From positions 1-57,105 of the forward strand of contig NZ_FUIE01000030.1 in the NCBI RefSeq assembly GCF_900163625.1: a stretch of DNA of 57,105 nt, in the 5' to 3' direction. Every line of letters starts with the position of its first letter. Positions within the stretch are counted from its first letter, which is position 1. This document shows, in pieces, positions 8,291 through 18,076 of this stretch. The notes beneath the pieces were generated by a model. It was given only the letters and a program-made list of their open reading frames with translations, did no database searches and was not told where the DNA came from. Source of the DNA: Brevundimonas diminuta 3F5N. GTDB taxonomy: Bacteria; Pseudomonadota; Alphaproteobacteria; Caulobacterales; Caulobacteraceae. Made by a program: the position numbers and the translations under genes.

Positions 8291-8746
8291 CTAGGCCTTC
8301 ACCACCTGCATTGTCAGCCATTCGGCGATCAGGGCGGGCTTGTCGCCGCCTTCGATCTCGACGGTCAGTTCGTGCTTCAGCAGCCACCGGCCGCCACCCT
8401 TGTCCTCAGCCGACAACAGCTTGAAGCGGCCGCGCACGCGCGACCCGGACGACGCCGGGGCGAGGAAGCGCAGGCGGTCGAAGCCGTAGTTCACCCCCAT
8501 GACCAGATCGTCCAGCGGGGCGACGGCGTCCATGCTCATGGCCGAGGCGAGGCTGAGGGTCAGGAAGCCGTGCGCAATGGTTCCGCCGAAGGGCGTCGCC
8601 TTGGCGCGCTCGGGATCGACGTGGATGAACTGCTCATCCTCGGTCAGTCCGGTGAAGGCGTCGATGCGCGCCTGGTCCAGCGCAAACCAGCGGCTGACGC
8701 CGACCTCCTGACCGATCTGGGACTGTAGTTCGCTGGCCTTGCTCAT
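8291..8746 (-). CDS. MaoC-family (R)-specific enoyl-CoA hydratase-like protein
   Basis: This 151-residue hot-dog-fold protein has the hydratase signature FTGLTEDEQFIHVD with the catalytic pair D37 and H42, followed by IAHGFLTLSL. Such enzymes hydrate trans-2-enoyl-CoA. The start is the ATG at 8746 with GGGAGGG eight bases upstream; a longer frame to 8797 lacks this support. It follows the dehydratase gene by 54 bases on the same strand and converges with the sugar dehydrogenase gene, leaving a 10-base gap. Substrate chain length is unknown. Confidence 0.85.
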   Translation of the reverse strand: MSKASELQSQIGQEVGVSRWFALDQARIDAFTGLTEDEQFIHVDPERAKATPFGGTIAHGFLTLSLASAMSMDAVAPLDDLVMGVNYGFDRLRFLAPASSGSRVRGRFKLLSAEDKGGGRWLLKHELTVEIEGGDKPALIAEWLTMQVVKA

Positions 8747-8800
8747 GTGACGCCCTCCCGTTCGCGCCAGCCTTGCGCGGGGAGGGGGTGGAAGCAAGAC

Positions 8801-9775
8801 CTACCCCTCGAAGCGTCCCTCGATGATGGCGCTGAACAGGCCGGGGTCGACGTTGCCGCCCGACAGGACGATGCCGGTGGTCAGCCCCCTGGCCTCGACC
8901 TTGCCTGACAGCAGCGCCGCCAGGGACACGGCGCCGCCCGGCTCGATAACCAGCTTCAGCCAGCGGAAGGCGAAGCGCATGGCCTCGGCCACTTCGGCGT
9001 CGGTGACGGTGGCGGCGCCCACCAGACGCCGGTTGATGGGCCAGGTCAGTTCGCCCGGCATGGGCGCCATCAGGGCGTCGCAGATGGAGGGCGCACCCTG
9101 CGGATGGCCGATGCGCGCACCTGCTTCCAGCGAGCGGCGGGTGTCGTCGAAGGCGTCCGGCTCGACCACGATGACGCGGGTGGCGGGGCTCTGTTCGGCC
9201 ATGACCAGATTGATCCCGGCGATCAGCCCGCCGCCCGAGGCGCCGCACAGCAGCTGATCCATCGGCACGCCCGCCTGTTCCAGCATCTCCAGCCCGACGG
9301 TGCCTTGGCCCTCGATGATGAAGGGATCGTCGAACGGCGGGACCAGCACCGAGCCGCGCTCGGCCGCAATCTCGGCGCCGATGGCCTCGCGGCTCTCGGT
9401 CCAGCGGTCGTAGAAGCGCACCTCGCCGCCGAAGGCGCGCACGCCCTCGACCTTCACCGCCGGGCTGTCGGACGGCATGACGATCAGGGCGGGCGTCCCG
9501 ACGGCCCTGGCTGCGGCGGCCACCCCCTGCGCGTGGTTGCCGGAGGAATAGGCCACGACGCCGCGCGTCTTCTCTTCGTCCGTCAGGCGGCTGATGCGGT
9601 TATAGGCGCCGCGGAACTTGAAGGCGCCCGCCACCTGAAACGTCTCGGCCTTTATCAGCACCCGACCGCCGACAGCCTCGTTCAGGGCCGTATGCTCGAT
9701 CAGCGGCGTGCGGACGGCGGCGGGGGCGATCTGACGGGTGGCGTCGACGACGCCTTGGAAACTGGGCGTATGCAT
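8801..9775 (-). CDS. Threonine/serine dehydratase, PLP fold type II
   Basis: This 324-residue enzyme deaminates threonine or serine to the 2-oxo acid. The PLP lysine is K53 in GAFKFRGA, the glycine-rich phosphate loop is GASGGGLIAG near residue 178, and SSGNHAQG (near 75) is the family motif. There is no C-terminal ACT domain, so it is of the short, catabolic or serine-racemase-like class and not feedback-inhibited IlvA. ATG at 9775 is used; a longer antisense frame runs through glpK and is rejected. It is divergent from glpK with only 45 bases between. Confidence 0.85.
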   Translation of the reverse strand: MHTPSFQGVVDATRQIAPAAVRTPLIEHTALNEAVGGRVLIKAETFQVAGAFKFRGAYNRISRLTDEEKTRGVVAYSSGNHAQGVAAAARAVGTPALIVMPSDSPAVKVEGVRAFGGEVRFYDRWTESREAIGAEIAAERGSVLVPPFDDPFIIEGQGTVGLEMLEQAGVPMDQLLCGASGGGLIAGINLVMAEQSPATRVIVVEPDAFDDTRRSLEAGARIGHPQGAPSICDALMAPMPGELTWPINRRLVGAATVTDAEVAEAMRFAFRWLKLVIEPGGAVSLAALLSGKVEARGLTTGIVLSGGNVDPGLFSAIIEGRFEG

Positions 9776-9820
9776 GGCTTCCCTCTTACGTCGCGGCGCA
9801 GGCTCTGCATAACTCACATC

Positions 9821-11328
<1,508 letters not shown>

Positions 11329-11332
<4 letters not shown>

Positions 11333-12417
11333 CCGAGGCCGTGGATTCACAGGCACTGGACGCTCAGGCCGCGTTTTCGGGCACGCGCGAGGTGGACGAC
11401 CGTCATCGGCTGGATGAGGCGGCGCTGGACGCCTGGCTGGCGGCCAACGTCGAGGGCTACGCCGGGCCGCTGACGATCCGCCAGTTCAAGGGCGGCCAGT
11501 CCAACCCGACCTATGAGCTGACCACGCCGGGCCGGACCTATGTGCTGCGCCGCAAGCCGCCGGGCGCGCTGCTGGCCAGCGCCCACGCCGTGGACCGGGA
11601 GTTCGCGGTCATCTCGGCCCTGCACGCCGAGGGTTTTCCGGTCGCGCGGCCCTATGCTCTGTGCGCGGACGATAACGTCATCGGTTCGATCTTCTATGTC
11701 ATGGAGAAGGTCGAGGGCCGCATCTTCTGGGACTTGAAGCTGCCCGGCCTGACGCCGCCGGAGCGCCGCGCCATCTATGACGCCCAGGTCGATACGCTGG
11801 CGGCCCTGCACCGGCTGGAGCCGGAGGCCGCAGGCCTGGCCGACTACGGCAAGGCGGGGAACTATTTCGCGCGCCAGGTGGGGCGCTGGAGCAAGCAGTA
11901 TCGCGCCTCCGAGATCGCGCCGATCGCGGCCATGGACCGGCTGATCGCCTTCCTGCCCGACAGCCTGCCGCCGGAGGGGCCGACGCGGATCGTGCATGGG
12001 GACTTCCGCCTCGACAATCTGATCCTCGATCCGGCCGAGGCGAAGGTGCGCGCGGTGCTGGATTGGGAGCTGTCGACCCTGGGCGACCCGATGGCGGACT
12101 TTTCCTATCTGCTGATCGCCTGGGTGATCCCGGCGTCCCTGCGCAACGGCCTGGCGGGGGCGGACCTGAAGGCGCTGGGCATTCCCTCGGTCGAGGAGAC
12201 GGTCGCCCGCTATGCGCAGAAGACCGGCACGGCGGCGCCGGAGAACCTGGACTGGCTGTTCGCCTATAATCTGTTCCGGCTGGCGGCCATCTGTCAGGGC
12301 ATCGCCGGACGGGTGCGCGACGGCACCGCCGCCAGCGCCCACGCCAAGGCCATGGCGGCCCAGGTCGGTCCGCTTTCGGACGCGGCCTGGAGCTTTGCGT
12401 GCAAGGCGGGCGCCTAG
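11329..12417 (+). CDS. APH-type phosphotransferase (ACAD10/11-like kinase)
   Basis: This 362-residue protein has the aminoglycoside phosphotransferase/choline kinase fold. It shows FKGGQSNPTY near residue 50, the Brenner loop HGDFRLDNLI near 224 and the metal-binding DWELSTLGDP near 244. It belongs to the subgroup related to the kinase domain of ACAD10/ACAD11, which phosphorylates hydroxyacyl-CoAs. The ATG overlaps the glpK stop (ATGA), suggesting coupled translation. The link to glycerol metabolism is unclear; a small-alcohol or hydroxyacyl substrate is possible. Confidence 0.8.
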
Positions 12418-12505
12418 CGGAGCTGTACGGAAACAGTTTTTGTTACGGATCGATTTGTGAAACGCTCTCGGAAGGCCTACCTTCCCATCAGGAGCAAGAA
12501 CCCTG
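12418..12505 (+). promoter_or_regulatory. Probable promoter/operator region of the Rrf2 gene
   Basis: This 88-base gap is locally AT-rich. TACGGA occurs twice (about 12426 and 12445), flanking an AAACAG-TTTTTGTT stretch that reads as an imperfect dyad. Such dyads suit an autoregulating dimeric repressor. A ribosome site AGGAGC precedes the ATG at 12506. The assignment is speculative. Confidence 0.25.
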
Positions 12506-12982
12506 ATGTCTGACAGCCAACGTTTCCCCGTCGCCGCCCACGCCCTGGCCTATCTGGCCCACAAGGGCGCCTATGCGGCGACCGAGGCCGAGCCGAGCGC
12601 CGTCCTGGCGGCCTCGGTGCCGACCAATCCGGTGGTGATCCGCCGGGTTACGGCCCTGCTGGCCAAGGCGGGCCTGATCGCCACGCGCCCCGGCGCGTCG
12701 GGCGGATCGTGGCTGCTGCGGCGGCCCGAGGATATTCGCCTGGATGAGGTGCTGAAGGCCGTGAACGGCTGCGCTCAGCTGGGCTCGCCGCCCGCCGGGG
12801 CCAAGGGGTGCCCGGTCGGCGAACACATTCCGCGCCAGGTGGCCAAGGCCCTGACGGCGGCGGATCAGGCGGCGGGTGCGGCCCTGTCGAAGATCACCAT
12901 CGCCGACCTGCTGGCCGAAGACCCGGAAGTGCTGCGCCCGTTCGCGCCGCATCCGTGCTGCCCCAACGCCGACGCGGCCTGA
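12506..12982 (+). CDS. Rrf2-family transcriptional regulator
   Basis: This 158-residue protein has the Rrf2 winged helix with VLAASVPTNPVVIRRV as recognition region and the wing RPGASGGSWLLR near residue 61. Cysteines are C89, C102, C151 and C152. This differs from the three-Cys IscR/NsrR cluster pattern, so it may sense redox state or a small molecule without an Fe-S cluster (YwnA-like). An SDR gene begins 10 bases downstream and is its most likely co-regulated partner. Autoregulation is plausible from the dyad upstream. Confidence 0.85.
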   Translation: MSDSQRFPVAAHALAYLAHKGAYAATEAEPSAVLAASVPTNPVVIRRVTALLAKAGLIATRPGASGGSWLLRRPEDIRLDEVLKAVNGCAQLGSPPAGAKGCPVGEHIPRQVAKALTAADQAAGAALSKITIADLLAEDPEVLRPFAPHPCCPNADAA

Positions 12983-12992
12983 CGAGGCGTCC

Positions 12993-13799
12993 TTGGGGGA
13001 GGGGCGCCGCACCGTTCTGATCACCGGGGCTTCGGCGGGCATCGGCGCCGCCCTGGCGCGCGTCTGCGCGGCGCGAGGCCATGACCTGATCCTGACCGCC
13101 CGGCGCGAGGCGCCGCTTCACGCCCTGGCCGAGGCGCTGGCCGCCGCCCACGGCGTCGCCGCGAGCGTCGTCGTGGCCGATCTGGCCGAGCCGGAAGCGC
13201 CCGCGCGTCTGGTCGAGGCGATCGCGGCGCGCGATCTGAGCGTCGACGGCCTGATCAACAATGCGGGCTTCAGCCGCACCACGGGCTTTCTGACGACCGA
13301 TCCGGCCGATCACGCCGCCATGATCCGGGTCATGCTGACGGCGCCGGTCGAGCTGTCGCGCCTGGTGCTGCCGGGCATGGTCGCGCGCGGCTGGGGCCGT
13401 GTGCTGAACGTGGCCTCTCTGGCCGGACAGATGCCGGCGACCGGCGGCGACACGCTTTACGGCCCGATCAAGAGCTTCCTGATCAAGGCGTCGCAAGGGT
13501 TGTGGCTGGAGACGCAAGGGACCGGCGTGCACGTCACCGCCCTGTGTCCCGGCTACACCTATACCGAGTTCCACGACGTCAACGGTTCGCGCGATCAGGT
13601 CTCGGCCGCCTATCCCAAGTGGATGTGGATGGACGCCGACCGCGTGGCCCGCATCGGCTGGGATGCGGTCGAGGCCAATCGGCCGCGCGTGACGCCGGGC
13701 GCAGCCAACAATGTGCTGGCGGCGCTGGGCGGACTGCTGCCCGACGCCCTGGCGCTGAAGATGGTCGGCGGCCACGCCAAACGGCTGGACCGCCTCTGA
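12993..13799 (+). CDS. SDR-family NAD(P)-dependent oxidoreductase
   Basis: This classical short-chain dehydrogenase has the cofactor motif TGASAGIG (residues 11-18), the structural NNAG near 89, and the catalytic set S142 (NVASLAG), Y156 and K160 (YGPIK). I choose the TTG at 12993, giving 268 residues; GACGAGG stands at a proper distance and there is no ATG before the Rossmann motif. The frame is open further upstream, but only through the Rrf2 gene. Substrate unknown. Co-transcription with the Rrf2 regulator is very likely. Confidence 0.82.
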   Translation: MGEGRRTVLITGASAGIGAALARVCAARGHDLILTARREAPLHALAEALAAAHGVAASVVVADLAEPEAPARLVEAIAARDLSVDGLINNAGFSRTTGFLTTDPADHAAMIRVMLTAPVELSRLVLPGMVARGWGRVLNVASLAGQMPATGGDTLYGPIKSFLIKASQGLWLETQGTGVHVTALCPGYTYTEFHDVNGSRDQVSAAYPKWMWMDADRVARIGWDAVEANRPRVTPGAANNVLAALGGLLPDALALKMVGGHAKRLDRL

Positions 13800-13803
13800 A
13801 GCT

Positions 13804-14502
13804 CTAGTGTCCGCCGGAAGGGTAGGGGGTGGTGACGCCTGCGCTGAACATCCCCGGCAGGGCCTCGCCCAGACCCATCAGGATGAACTGGATCGCCAGG
13901 GCGCACAGGATCAGGCCCAGCACGCGGACTACGATGGCCATGCCGACATCGCCCAGGATGCGGCTGATCGGGCCGGTGGCGGCGAAGCACATGAAGGTGA
14001 CGACGCAGGCGGCGACCATGGCGGTCAGCGACGCCGCCGTGCCCGCCGCGCCCAGTTTCTGGGCCTCGCCCGCCTGGATGATGATGGCCGAGATGGCGCC
14101 CGGTCCGATCATCAGGGGAATGGCGAAGGGCACGATCAGGCGCTTGAACCGGCGCTTGGCGTAGCCGCGCACGTCCTGGGCGTCGGTCGCGGCGTCGGCG
14201 TCGGCGAAGATCTTGAGGAAGTCCTCGCGCGCCATGTCCAGGCCCAGCAGCAGCAGCAGGATGCCGCCCGCGATGCGGAAAGCGGCCAGAGAAATGCCGA
14301 AGAACTGCAGCAGGCCAAGGCCCGTGAAGAAGAAGAAGCCGAGGAAGACCGCCGCGAAGGCGCAGATCATGGCCGAGACGGTGATGCGCTGACGCAGGGA
14401 GGCGCCCGCCGTGGCCGCTGCGAAGATCGGCACATTGCCGATGGGGTCCAGCAGGGCGAACAGCGCCACGAACAGGTTGACCCCCAGATCGACCGCGTTC
14501 AT
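13804..14502 (-). CDS. MarC-family inner-membrane protein
   Basis: This 232-residue integral membrane protein has about six transmembrane segments. The MarC/UPF0056 motifs are visible: LLDPIGNVPIF near the N-terminus and VPFAIPLMIGPGAISAI in the middle. Despite the name, MarC is not a proven antibiotic resistance determinant and its substrate is unknown. The gene converges with the SDR gene (4-base gap) and is divergent from pyrF. The ATG at 14502 gives a first helix directly at the start. Confidence 0.88.
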   Translation of the reverse strand: MNAVDLGVNLFVALFALLDPIGNVPIFAAATAGASLRQRITVSAMICAFAAVFLGFFFFTGLGLLQFFGISLAAFRIAGGILLLLLGLDMAREDFLKIFADADAATDAQDVRGYAKRRFKRLIVPFAIPLMIGPGAISAIIIQAGEAQKLGAAGTAASLTAMVAACVVTFMCFAATGPISRILGDVGMAIVVRVLGLILCALAIQFILMGLGEALPGMFSAGVTTPYPSGGH

Positions 14503-14599
14503 TGCTTCATCCCGCCCTTAAAACCCGCCGCGCGACCGCGACCCCTTGTCTCACCTATCGGGGCATCCGCGCGCGCCTGCAAGCCGCCGAGAGCCGGAA

Positions 14600-15322
14600 A
14601 TGTCGCAAGATCGCCCTAATCGCCCCTTCGACCCGCGCGTCATCTGCGCCCTGGACGTGCCGACGACCGATGAGGCCCGCGCCCTGGTCGCGCGGATCGG
14701 CGATGCGGTGGGCTTCTACAAGGTGGGGCTGCAGCTGTTCGCTTCGGACGGCATGGGTCTGGCGCGCGAGTTGAAGGCGTCCGGCGCCCAGGTGTTTCTG
14801 GACTGGAAGCTGCACGACATCGGCGCGACGGTGGAGAAGGCGACGGCGGTGCTGGCCAATGCGGGCTGCGACCTGCTGACCGTTCACGCCCGGCCCCAGG
14901 TGATGGCGGCGGCGGCGCGCGGCGCGGCGGGCTCGGATCTGAAGATTCTGGGCGTCACCGTCCTGACCAGTCTGACCGACGAGGATCTGAAGGCGGACGA
15001 TCACAGCCTGTCGGCGGCGGAACTGGTAGAGCAGCGGGTGCGTCAGGCGCTGGAGGCGGGCATCCACGGCGTCGTCTCCAGCCCGCATGAGGCGGGCCGG
15101 GCGCGCGAGATCGCGGCGGCGGCGGGACGCGAGGACTTCCTGATCGTGACGCCGGGCGTGCGGCCCGCCGGGGCGGCCCTGGATGATCAGGCGCGCGCTG
15201 CGACGCCGGCCAGCGCGCTTGCGGCGGGGGCGACCCATCTGGTCATCGGCCGTCCGATCACCGCCGTCGCCGATCCGCGTGCGGCGGCCCAGGCGATCAC
15301 CCAGGAGATCGCCCTGGTCTGA
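14600..15322 (+). CDS. pyrF: Orotidine 5'-phosphate decarboxylase
   Basis: This enzyme decarboxylates OMP to UMP, the last step of de novo pyrimidine synthesis. The 240-residue protein shows the active-site DxKxxD set as D68, K70 and D73 in FLDWKLHDIGAT, the early Asp in CALDVP (D19) and the phosphate-binding end HLVIGRPIT. ATG at 14600 is preceded by GAGCCGGA. The frame opens earlier at 14546, but that start has no ribosome site. A parS-like palindrome and an intrinsic terminator follow within 80 bases. Confidence 0.96.
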   Translation: MSQDRPNRPFDPRVICALDVPTTDEARALVARIGDAVGFYKVGLQLFASDGMGLARELKASGAQVFLDWKLHDIGATVEKATAVLANAGCDLLTVHARPQVMAAAARGAAGSDLKILGVTVLTSLTDEDLKADDHSLSAAELVEQRVRQALEAGIHGVVSSPHEAGRAREIAAAAGREDFLIVTPGVRPAGAALDDQARAATPASALAAGATHLVIGRPITAVADPRAAAQAITQEIALV

Positions 15323-15352
15323 GGCCTATGGGCTTGATCCTGAAGGGGATCG

Positions 15353-15368
15353 TGCTTCACGTGAAACA
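15353..15368. other. parS-like ParB-binding site
   Basis: TGCTTCACGTGAAACA matches the widely conserved chromosomal parS palindrome TGTTTCACGTGAAACA at 15 of 16 positions. It lies in the 84-base gap between pyrF and the next gene, next to but not within the terminator hairpin. ParB binds such sites to load the chromosome partition complex, normally near the replication origin. I see no second copy in the window and no parA/parB. Confidence 0.72.
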
Positions 15369-15370
15369 AG

Positions 15371-15402
15371 AAGGGCGGCGTCTGCGGGACGCCGCCCTTT
15401 TT
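15371..15402 (+). terminator. Intrinsic terminator after pyrF
   Basis: An 11-bp perfect stem AAGGGCGGCGT/ACGCCGCCCTT with a 7-base loop is followed by a T run. It serves pyrF and ends just before the stop of the convergent heptad-repeat gene, for which it could act from the other side too. Confidence 0.85.
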
Positions 15403-15406
15403 CGTA

Positions 15407-16234
15407 TTAGCCGCGTTCGCCGCGTTCCTGGCGGTAGGGCCGCTCGGTCGGAGACGGCGGCGCAGGCGGGGCGGGCGGAACGGCGTAATAGCCCTGGTCG
15501 AAGTTCACGACCGGCGGGGCGGTTTCGACGCGCGGCGGCTCGACGTAGACGTTGGGGCGGGCCACCTCGACCTGGGCCGGGGCGACGCGCACGTCGGCGG
15601 CGGCCACATGGACCGGCGGCGGCGCCACGTGGACGCGGGCCGGTTCGACGTAGACCGGGGCCGGCTGCACATAGACTGGCGGCGATTCCACATAGACGGG
15701 CGGCTGCGAGACGTAGACCGGAGGCTGGCTGACGTAGATCGGCTCGGCGCGATAGTGCACCGGCTGCATGGGCGGGGGAGGCGGGCCGCAGCGACCGCAG
15801 TCGTATCCGCCCTGGTAATAGCCCTGCTGGTAGCCGCCCTGATACTGACCTTGATATTGGCCGCCGTAGCCGCCATAGCCGGCGCGCGCCCAGGGGTAGC
15901 GGCCGTAGCCGTCGACCGGATAGCCGAAGGGCATGGAGCGGGTGACGCCGGAATAGGCGTAGCCGCCATGCTGGATCGGCGGCTGCGACGGGGCGATCAC
16001 GACCGGCGGACGAACCCCGGCGCCGCCGTAGCCGTAACCATAGCCGTAGCTTTCGATCGGGCCGTAGCCGCCCTGCCAGCCGGTGTCGCTATACCAGGTC
16101 TGGGCGCGGGTCTGGACGACGGGGCCGCGGGCGTAGCCGGCGGCGGCGTTATATCGGGCGCCGGCCTGATGGGCCTCGGCCGCTCCGGCGATGAGGACCG
16201 CCGCGCCTGCGGCGGCGTAGAATAGAGCCTTCAT
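15407..16234 (-). CDS. Secreted Gly/Tyr/Pro-rich protein with eleven heptad repeats
   Basis: I do not recognise a named family. The 275-residue protein has a Sec signal peptide (residues 1 to about 21, ending AEA). A Gly-Tyr-rich region with YGYGYGYG and QYQGQYQGGYQQ follows, then CGRCG and a Pro run (146-155). Next come about eleven back-to-back heptads (residues 164-240, bases 15515-15745) of the form P-P-V-Y-V-x-x, and finally a Pro-rich and charged tail. The alternating V-x-V with Pro spacing suggests an extended surface or envelope-spanning rod. AAGGAG before the ATG at 16234 fixes the start. A 54-residue longer frame is rejected. Confidence 0.8.
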   Translation of the reverse strand: MKALFYAAAGAAVLIAGAAEAHQAGARYNAAAGYARGPVVQTRAQTWYSDTGWQGGYGPIESYGYGYGYGGAGVRPPVVIAPSQPPIQHGGYAYSGVTRSMPFGYPVDGYGRYPWARAGYGGYGGQYQGQYQGGYQQGYYQGGYDCGRCGPPPPPMQPVHYRAEPIYVSQPPVYVSQPPVYVESPPVYVQPAPVYVEPARVHVAPPPVHVAAADVRVAPAQVEVARPNVYVEPPRVETAPPVVNFDQGYYAVPPAPPAPPSPTERPYRQERGERG

Positions 16235-16321
16235 GGCTGCGCTCCTTGTTTCGGCCGCAAAGGTTAATGCGGATCTCGCCAGAGCGTTCACTATTCTCCC
16301 ATCAAGGGAACCGGGGCTCTT

Positions 16322-16490
16322 TCCTCCCCATGCAATGGGGAGGGGGACCGCGTAGCGGTGGAGGGGCTGGGGCGGCGGAGGTCGACTGCATTTCAAGGTC
16401 GACGACAGTGGCGCCCAGCGGCCCCTCCGTCTCGTCGGCTACGCCGCCGATCCACCTCCCCACGCTGTGGGAAGGTGGATCGGCGCAGCG
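16322..16490 (+). repeat. Long inverted repeat, family C, copy C1
   Basis: TCCTCCCCATGCAATGGGGA (16322-16341) is followed by GACCGCGTAGCGGTGGAGGGGC. After about 60 bases comes an imperfect reverse-complement copy: GCCCCTCC near 16419, then TCCACCTCCCCACGCTGTGG. The whole gap between the two minus-strand genes (16235-16548) consists of this element plus a family B hairpin; I see no gene there. A related element is at 32421-32571. Confidence 0.65.
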
Positions 16491-16509
16491 AGCGGTAGCG
16501 GCGAAACCA

Positions 16510-16549
16510 GCTCAAGCAGCGAGCCGCCGCGCGGCGAGCGGTAGCGCTC
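16510..16549 (+). repeat. Short hairpin repeat family B, copy B3
   Basis: CTCAAGCAGCGAGCCGCCGC pairs with the following GCGGCGAGCGGTAGCGCTC. It is the reverse-complement form of the 41672 copy. It abuts the stop codon of the DUF1674 gene, fitting the family's preference for 3' ends. Confidence 0.7.
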
Positions 16550-16803
16550 TAAAAGTCCACCGCCAGGCCCTTCTTCTCCCAGTCGCCGAAACGGGTCGGC
16601 TCCGGCCCCTTGCGGCCGCCGACCTCGTTCGGAAGCGCAGCGGCTTCCTCGGCGGCGCGGCGTTCGGCGGCTTCCAGCAGGGCGCGACGGGCGGCCTCGT
16701 TCAGGGGGCGTTCGGGCGTGGCGTGGGGCACGTCGGCGTTGAAGGCTTCCTCGGGGGAAGGTTCGAGCTGATGTTCGGTCGGGGGGGTGGGCTGTTCGGT
16801 CAC
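16549..16803 (-). CDS. DUF1674 protein, succinate dehydrogenase assembly factor 4-like
   Basis: The C-terminal end GGRKGPEPTRFGDWEKKG and the final residues AVDF are the hallmark of DUF1674 / SDHAF4. In mitochondria this family helps flavinylated SdhA join SdhB and limits reactive oxygen. The 84-residue protein has a charged Ala/Glu-rich helix before it. I choose the GTG at 16803; an upstream ATG at 16920 would overlap htpX. No sdh gene is in the window, so any role with succinate dehydrogenase is by family only. The gene is divergent from htpX. Confidence 0.82.
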   Translation of the reverse strand: MTEQPTPPTEHQLEPSPEEAFNADVPHATPERPLNEAARRALLEAAERRAAEEAAALPNEVGGRKGPEPTRFGDWEKKGLAVDF

Positions 16804-16901
16804 AGGTCGCCTGCCTTGAGAGCGGGGATACTGCGGCTCAAATAGACGTTCCGGCTGAACACGCCACCCCTTGAAGTCCGATAGCGCGACCGAAACCCCG
16901 C

Positions 16902-17903
16902 ATGAACCATCTGAAGACATTCGCCCTGCTGGCCGTGATGACCGCCCTGTTCATGGGGATCGGCTATCTGATCGGCAAAGGGCCCGGCATGGTCATCGCC
17001 CTGGTCGTGGCGGCGGGGATGAATCTGTTTTCCTATTGGAACGCGGATAAGATCGTCCTGAAGATGTACCGCGCCGAGCCGGTGGACGAGACCCACCCCA
17101 ACGCCGTGGTGCGCGCCTATGTCGCCGACGTGAAGCAGATGGCGAAGGATGCGGGGATGCCTCTGCCCAACATCACCATCATCCCGAACGATCAGCCCAA
17201 CGCCTTCGCCACGGGCCGCAACCCCCAGAACGCGGCGGTGGCGGCGACGACGGGTCTGCTGGACATGCTGACGCGCGAAGAGATTCGCGGCGTGATGGCG
17301 CACGAACTGGCCCATGTGAAGAACCGCGACACCCTGACCATGACGGTCACGGCGACGGTGGCGGGCGCCATCGCCATGCTGGCCAACTTCGCCCTATTCT
17401 TCGGCGGCGGCGACGACCGCGAACGGCCGGGCGGCATGATCGGAACCATCGCCCTGATGCTGCTGGCGCCGATGGCGGCGGGGCTGGTGCAGATGGTCAT
17501 CAGCCGCACCCGAGAATACGAAGCCGACCGCGTCGGCGCCGAGATCGCCAACGACCCGCAGGCCCTGGCTTCGGCCCTGCAGAAGATCGAGGCCTATGCG
17601 CGCGGGGCGGTCAACGCCCCGGCCGAGCGTAACCCCGCCACGGCCCATATGTTCATCATCAATCCGCTGAACGGGAAGGGGGCGGACAATCTGTTCTCGA
17701 CCCACCCGGCTACCGGCAACCGCGTGCGCGCCCTGATGGAGCTGGGGGCCAAGATGGGCATGGGCGGGCGCGTGCGGTCTGCGCCGGCCTTTGTCGCGCC
17801 TGCGCCCGCTTCGTCCGGCCTTTCCGCCGCGCCGATCCGAGGGACCAGCGTGCCGACGACCGACGACGCCCCCGCCGCGCCGCCGCGCGGGCCGTGGGGC
17901 TGA
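16902..17903 (+). CDS. htpX: Membrane zinc metalloprotease HtpX
   Basis: HtpX is an inner-membrane M48 protease that degrades damaged membrane proteins. The 333-residue protein has N-terminal transmembrane helices (about 5-35), the zinc motif HELAH (H134, E135, H138), more hydrophobic segments at about 147-200 and the third ligand in REYEADRVG (near 208). The C-terminal 50 residues form an Ala/Pro-rich tail longer than in E. coli. The ATG at 16902 starts directly at the first helix. No clear sigma-32 promoter is seen upstream. Confidence 0.95.
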   Translation: MNHLKTFALLAVMTALFMGIGYLIGKGPGMVIALVVAAGMNLFSYWNADKIVLKMYRAEPVDETHPNAVVRAYVADVKQMAKDAGMPLPNITIIPNDQPNAFATGRNPQNAAVAATTGLLDMLTREEIRGVMAHELAHVKNRDTLTMTVTATVAGAIAMLANFALFFGGGDDRERPGGMIGTIALMLLAPMAAGLVQMVISRTREYEADRVGAEIANDPQALASALQKIEAYARGAVNAPAERNPATAHMFIINPLNGKGADNLFSTHPATGNRVRALMELGAKMGMGGRVRSAPAFVAPAPASSGLSAAPIRGTSVPTTDDAPAAPPRGPWG

Positions 17904-17946
17904 GCTTTCCGCGAAAGCGGCCCTTTGCGTGCGCGGGCTTAAGCCG

Positions 17947-18068
17947 CTAGAGCGAAATCGGTTCAGTTGGACGAGTGTCCAACTGAACACAGATATTCGC
18001 TCCAAGCATAATTCTGGACCATTGTTCTGGGTTCAGTCGATTTCGACTGAACCGAAAATGGTCTAGAG
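17947..18068 (+). repeat. MITE-like element with two nested hairpins
   Basis: The ends are CTAGAGCGAAATCGGTTCAG and, inverted, CTGAACCGAAAATGGTCTAG. Inside are two related perfect hairpins: GTTCAGTTGGA/TCCAACTGAAC (17961-17988) and GGTTCAGTCGA/TCGACTGAACC (18030-18053). The stretch is clearly more AT-rich than its surroundings and lies directly before trmB. It resembles small non-autonomous inverted-repeat elements; no second copy is in the window. Confidence 0.6.
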
Positions 18069-18076
18069 CGCGCGCC

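Noticed and set aside
9104..9820. N-terminal extension of the glpK frame
   Set aside because: It runs antisense through the dehydratase gene; the kinase fold starts at MILAIDQG.
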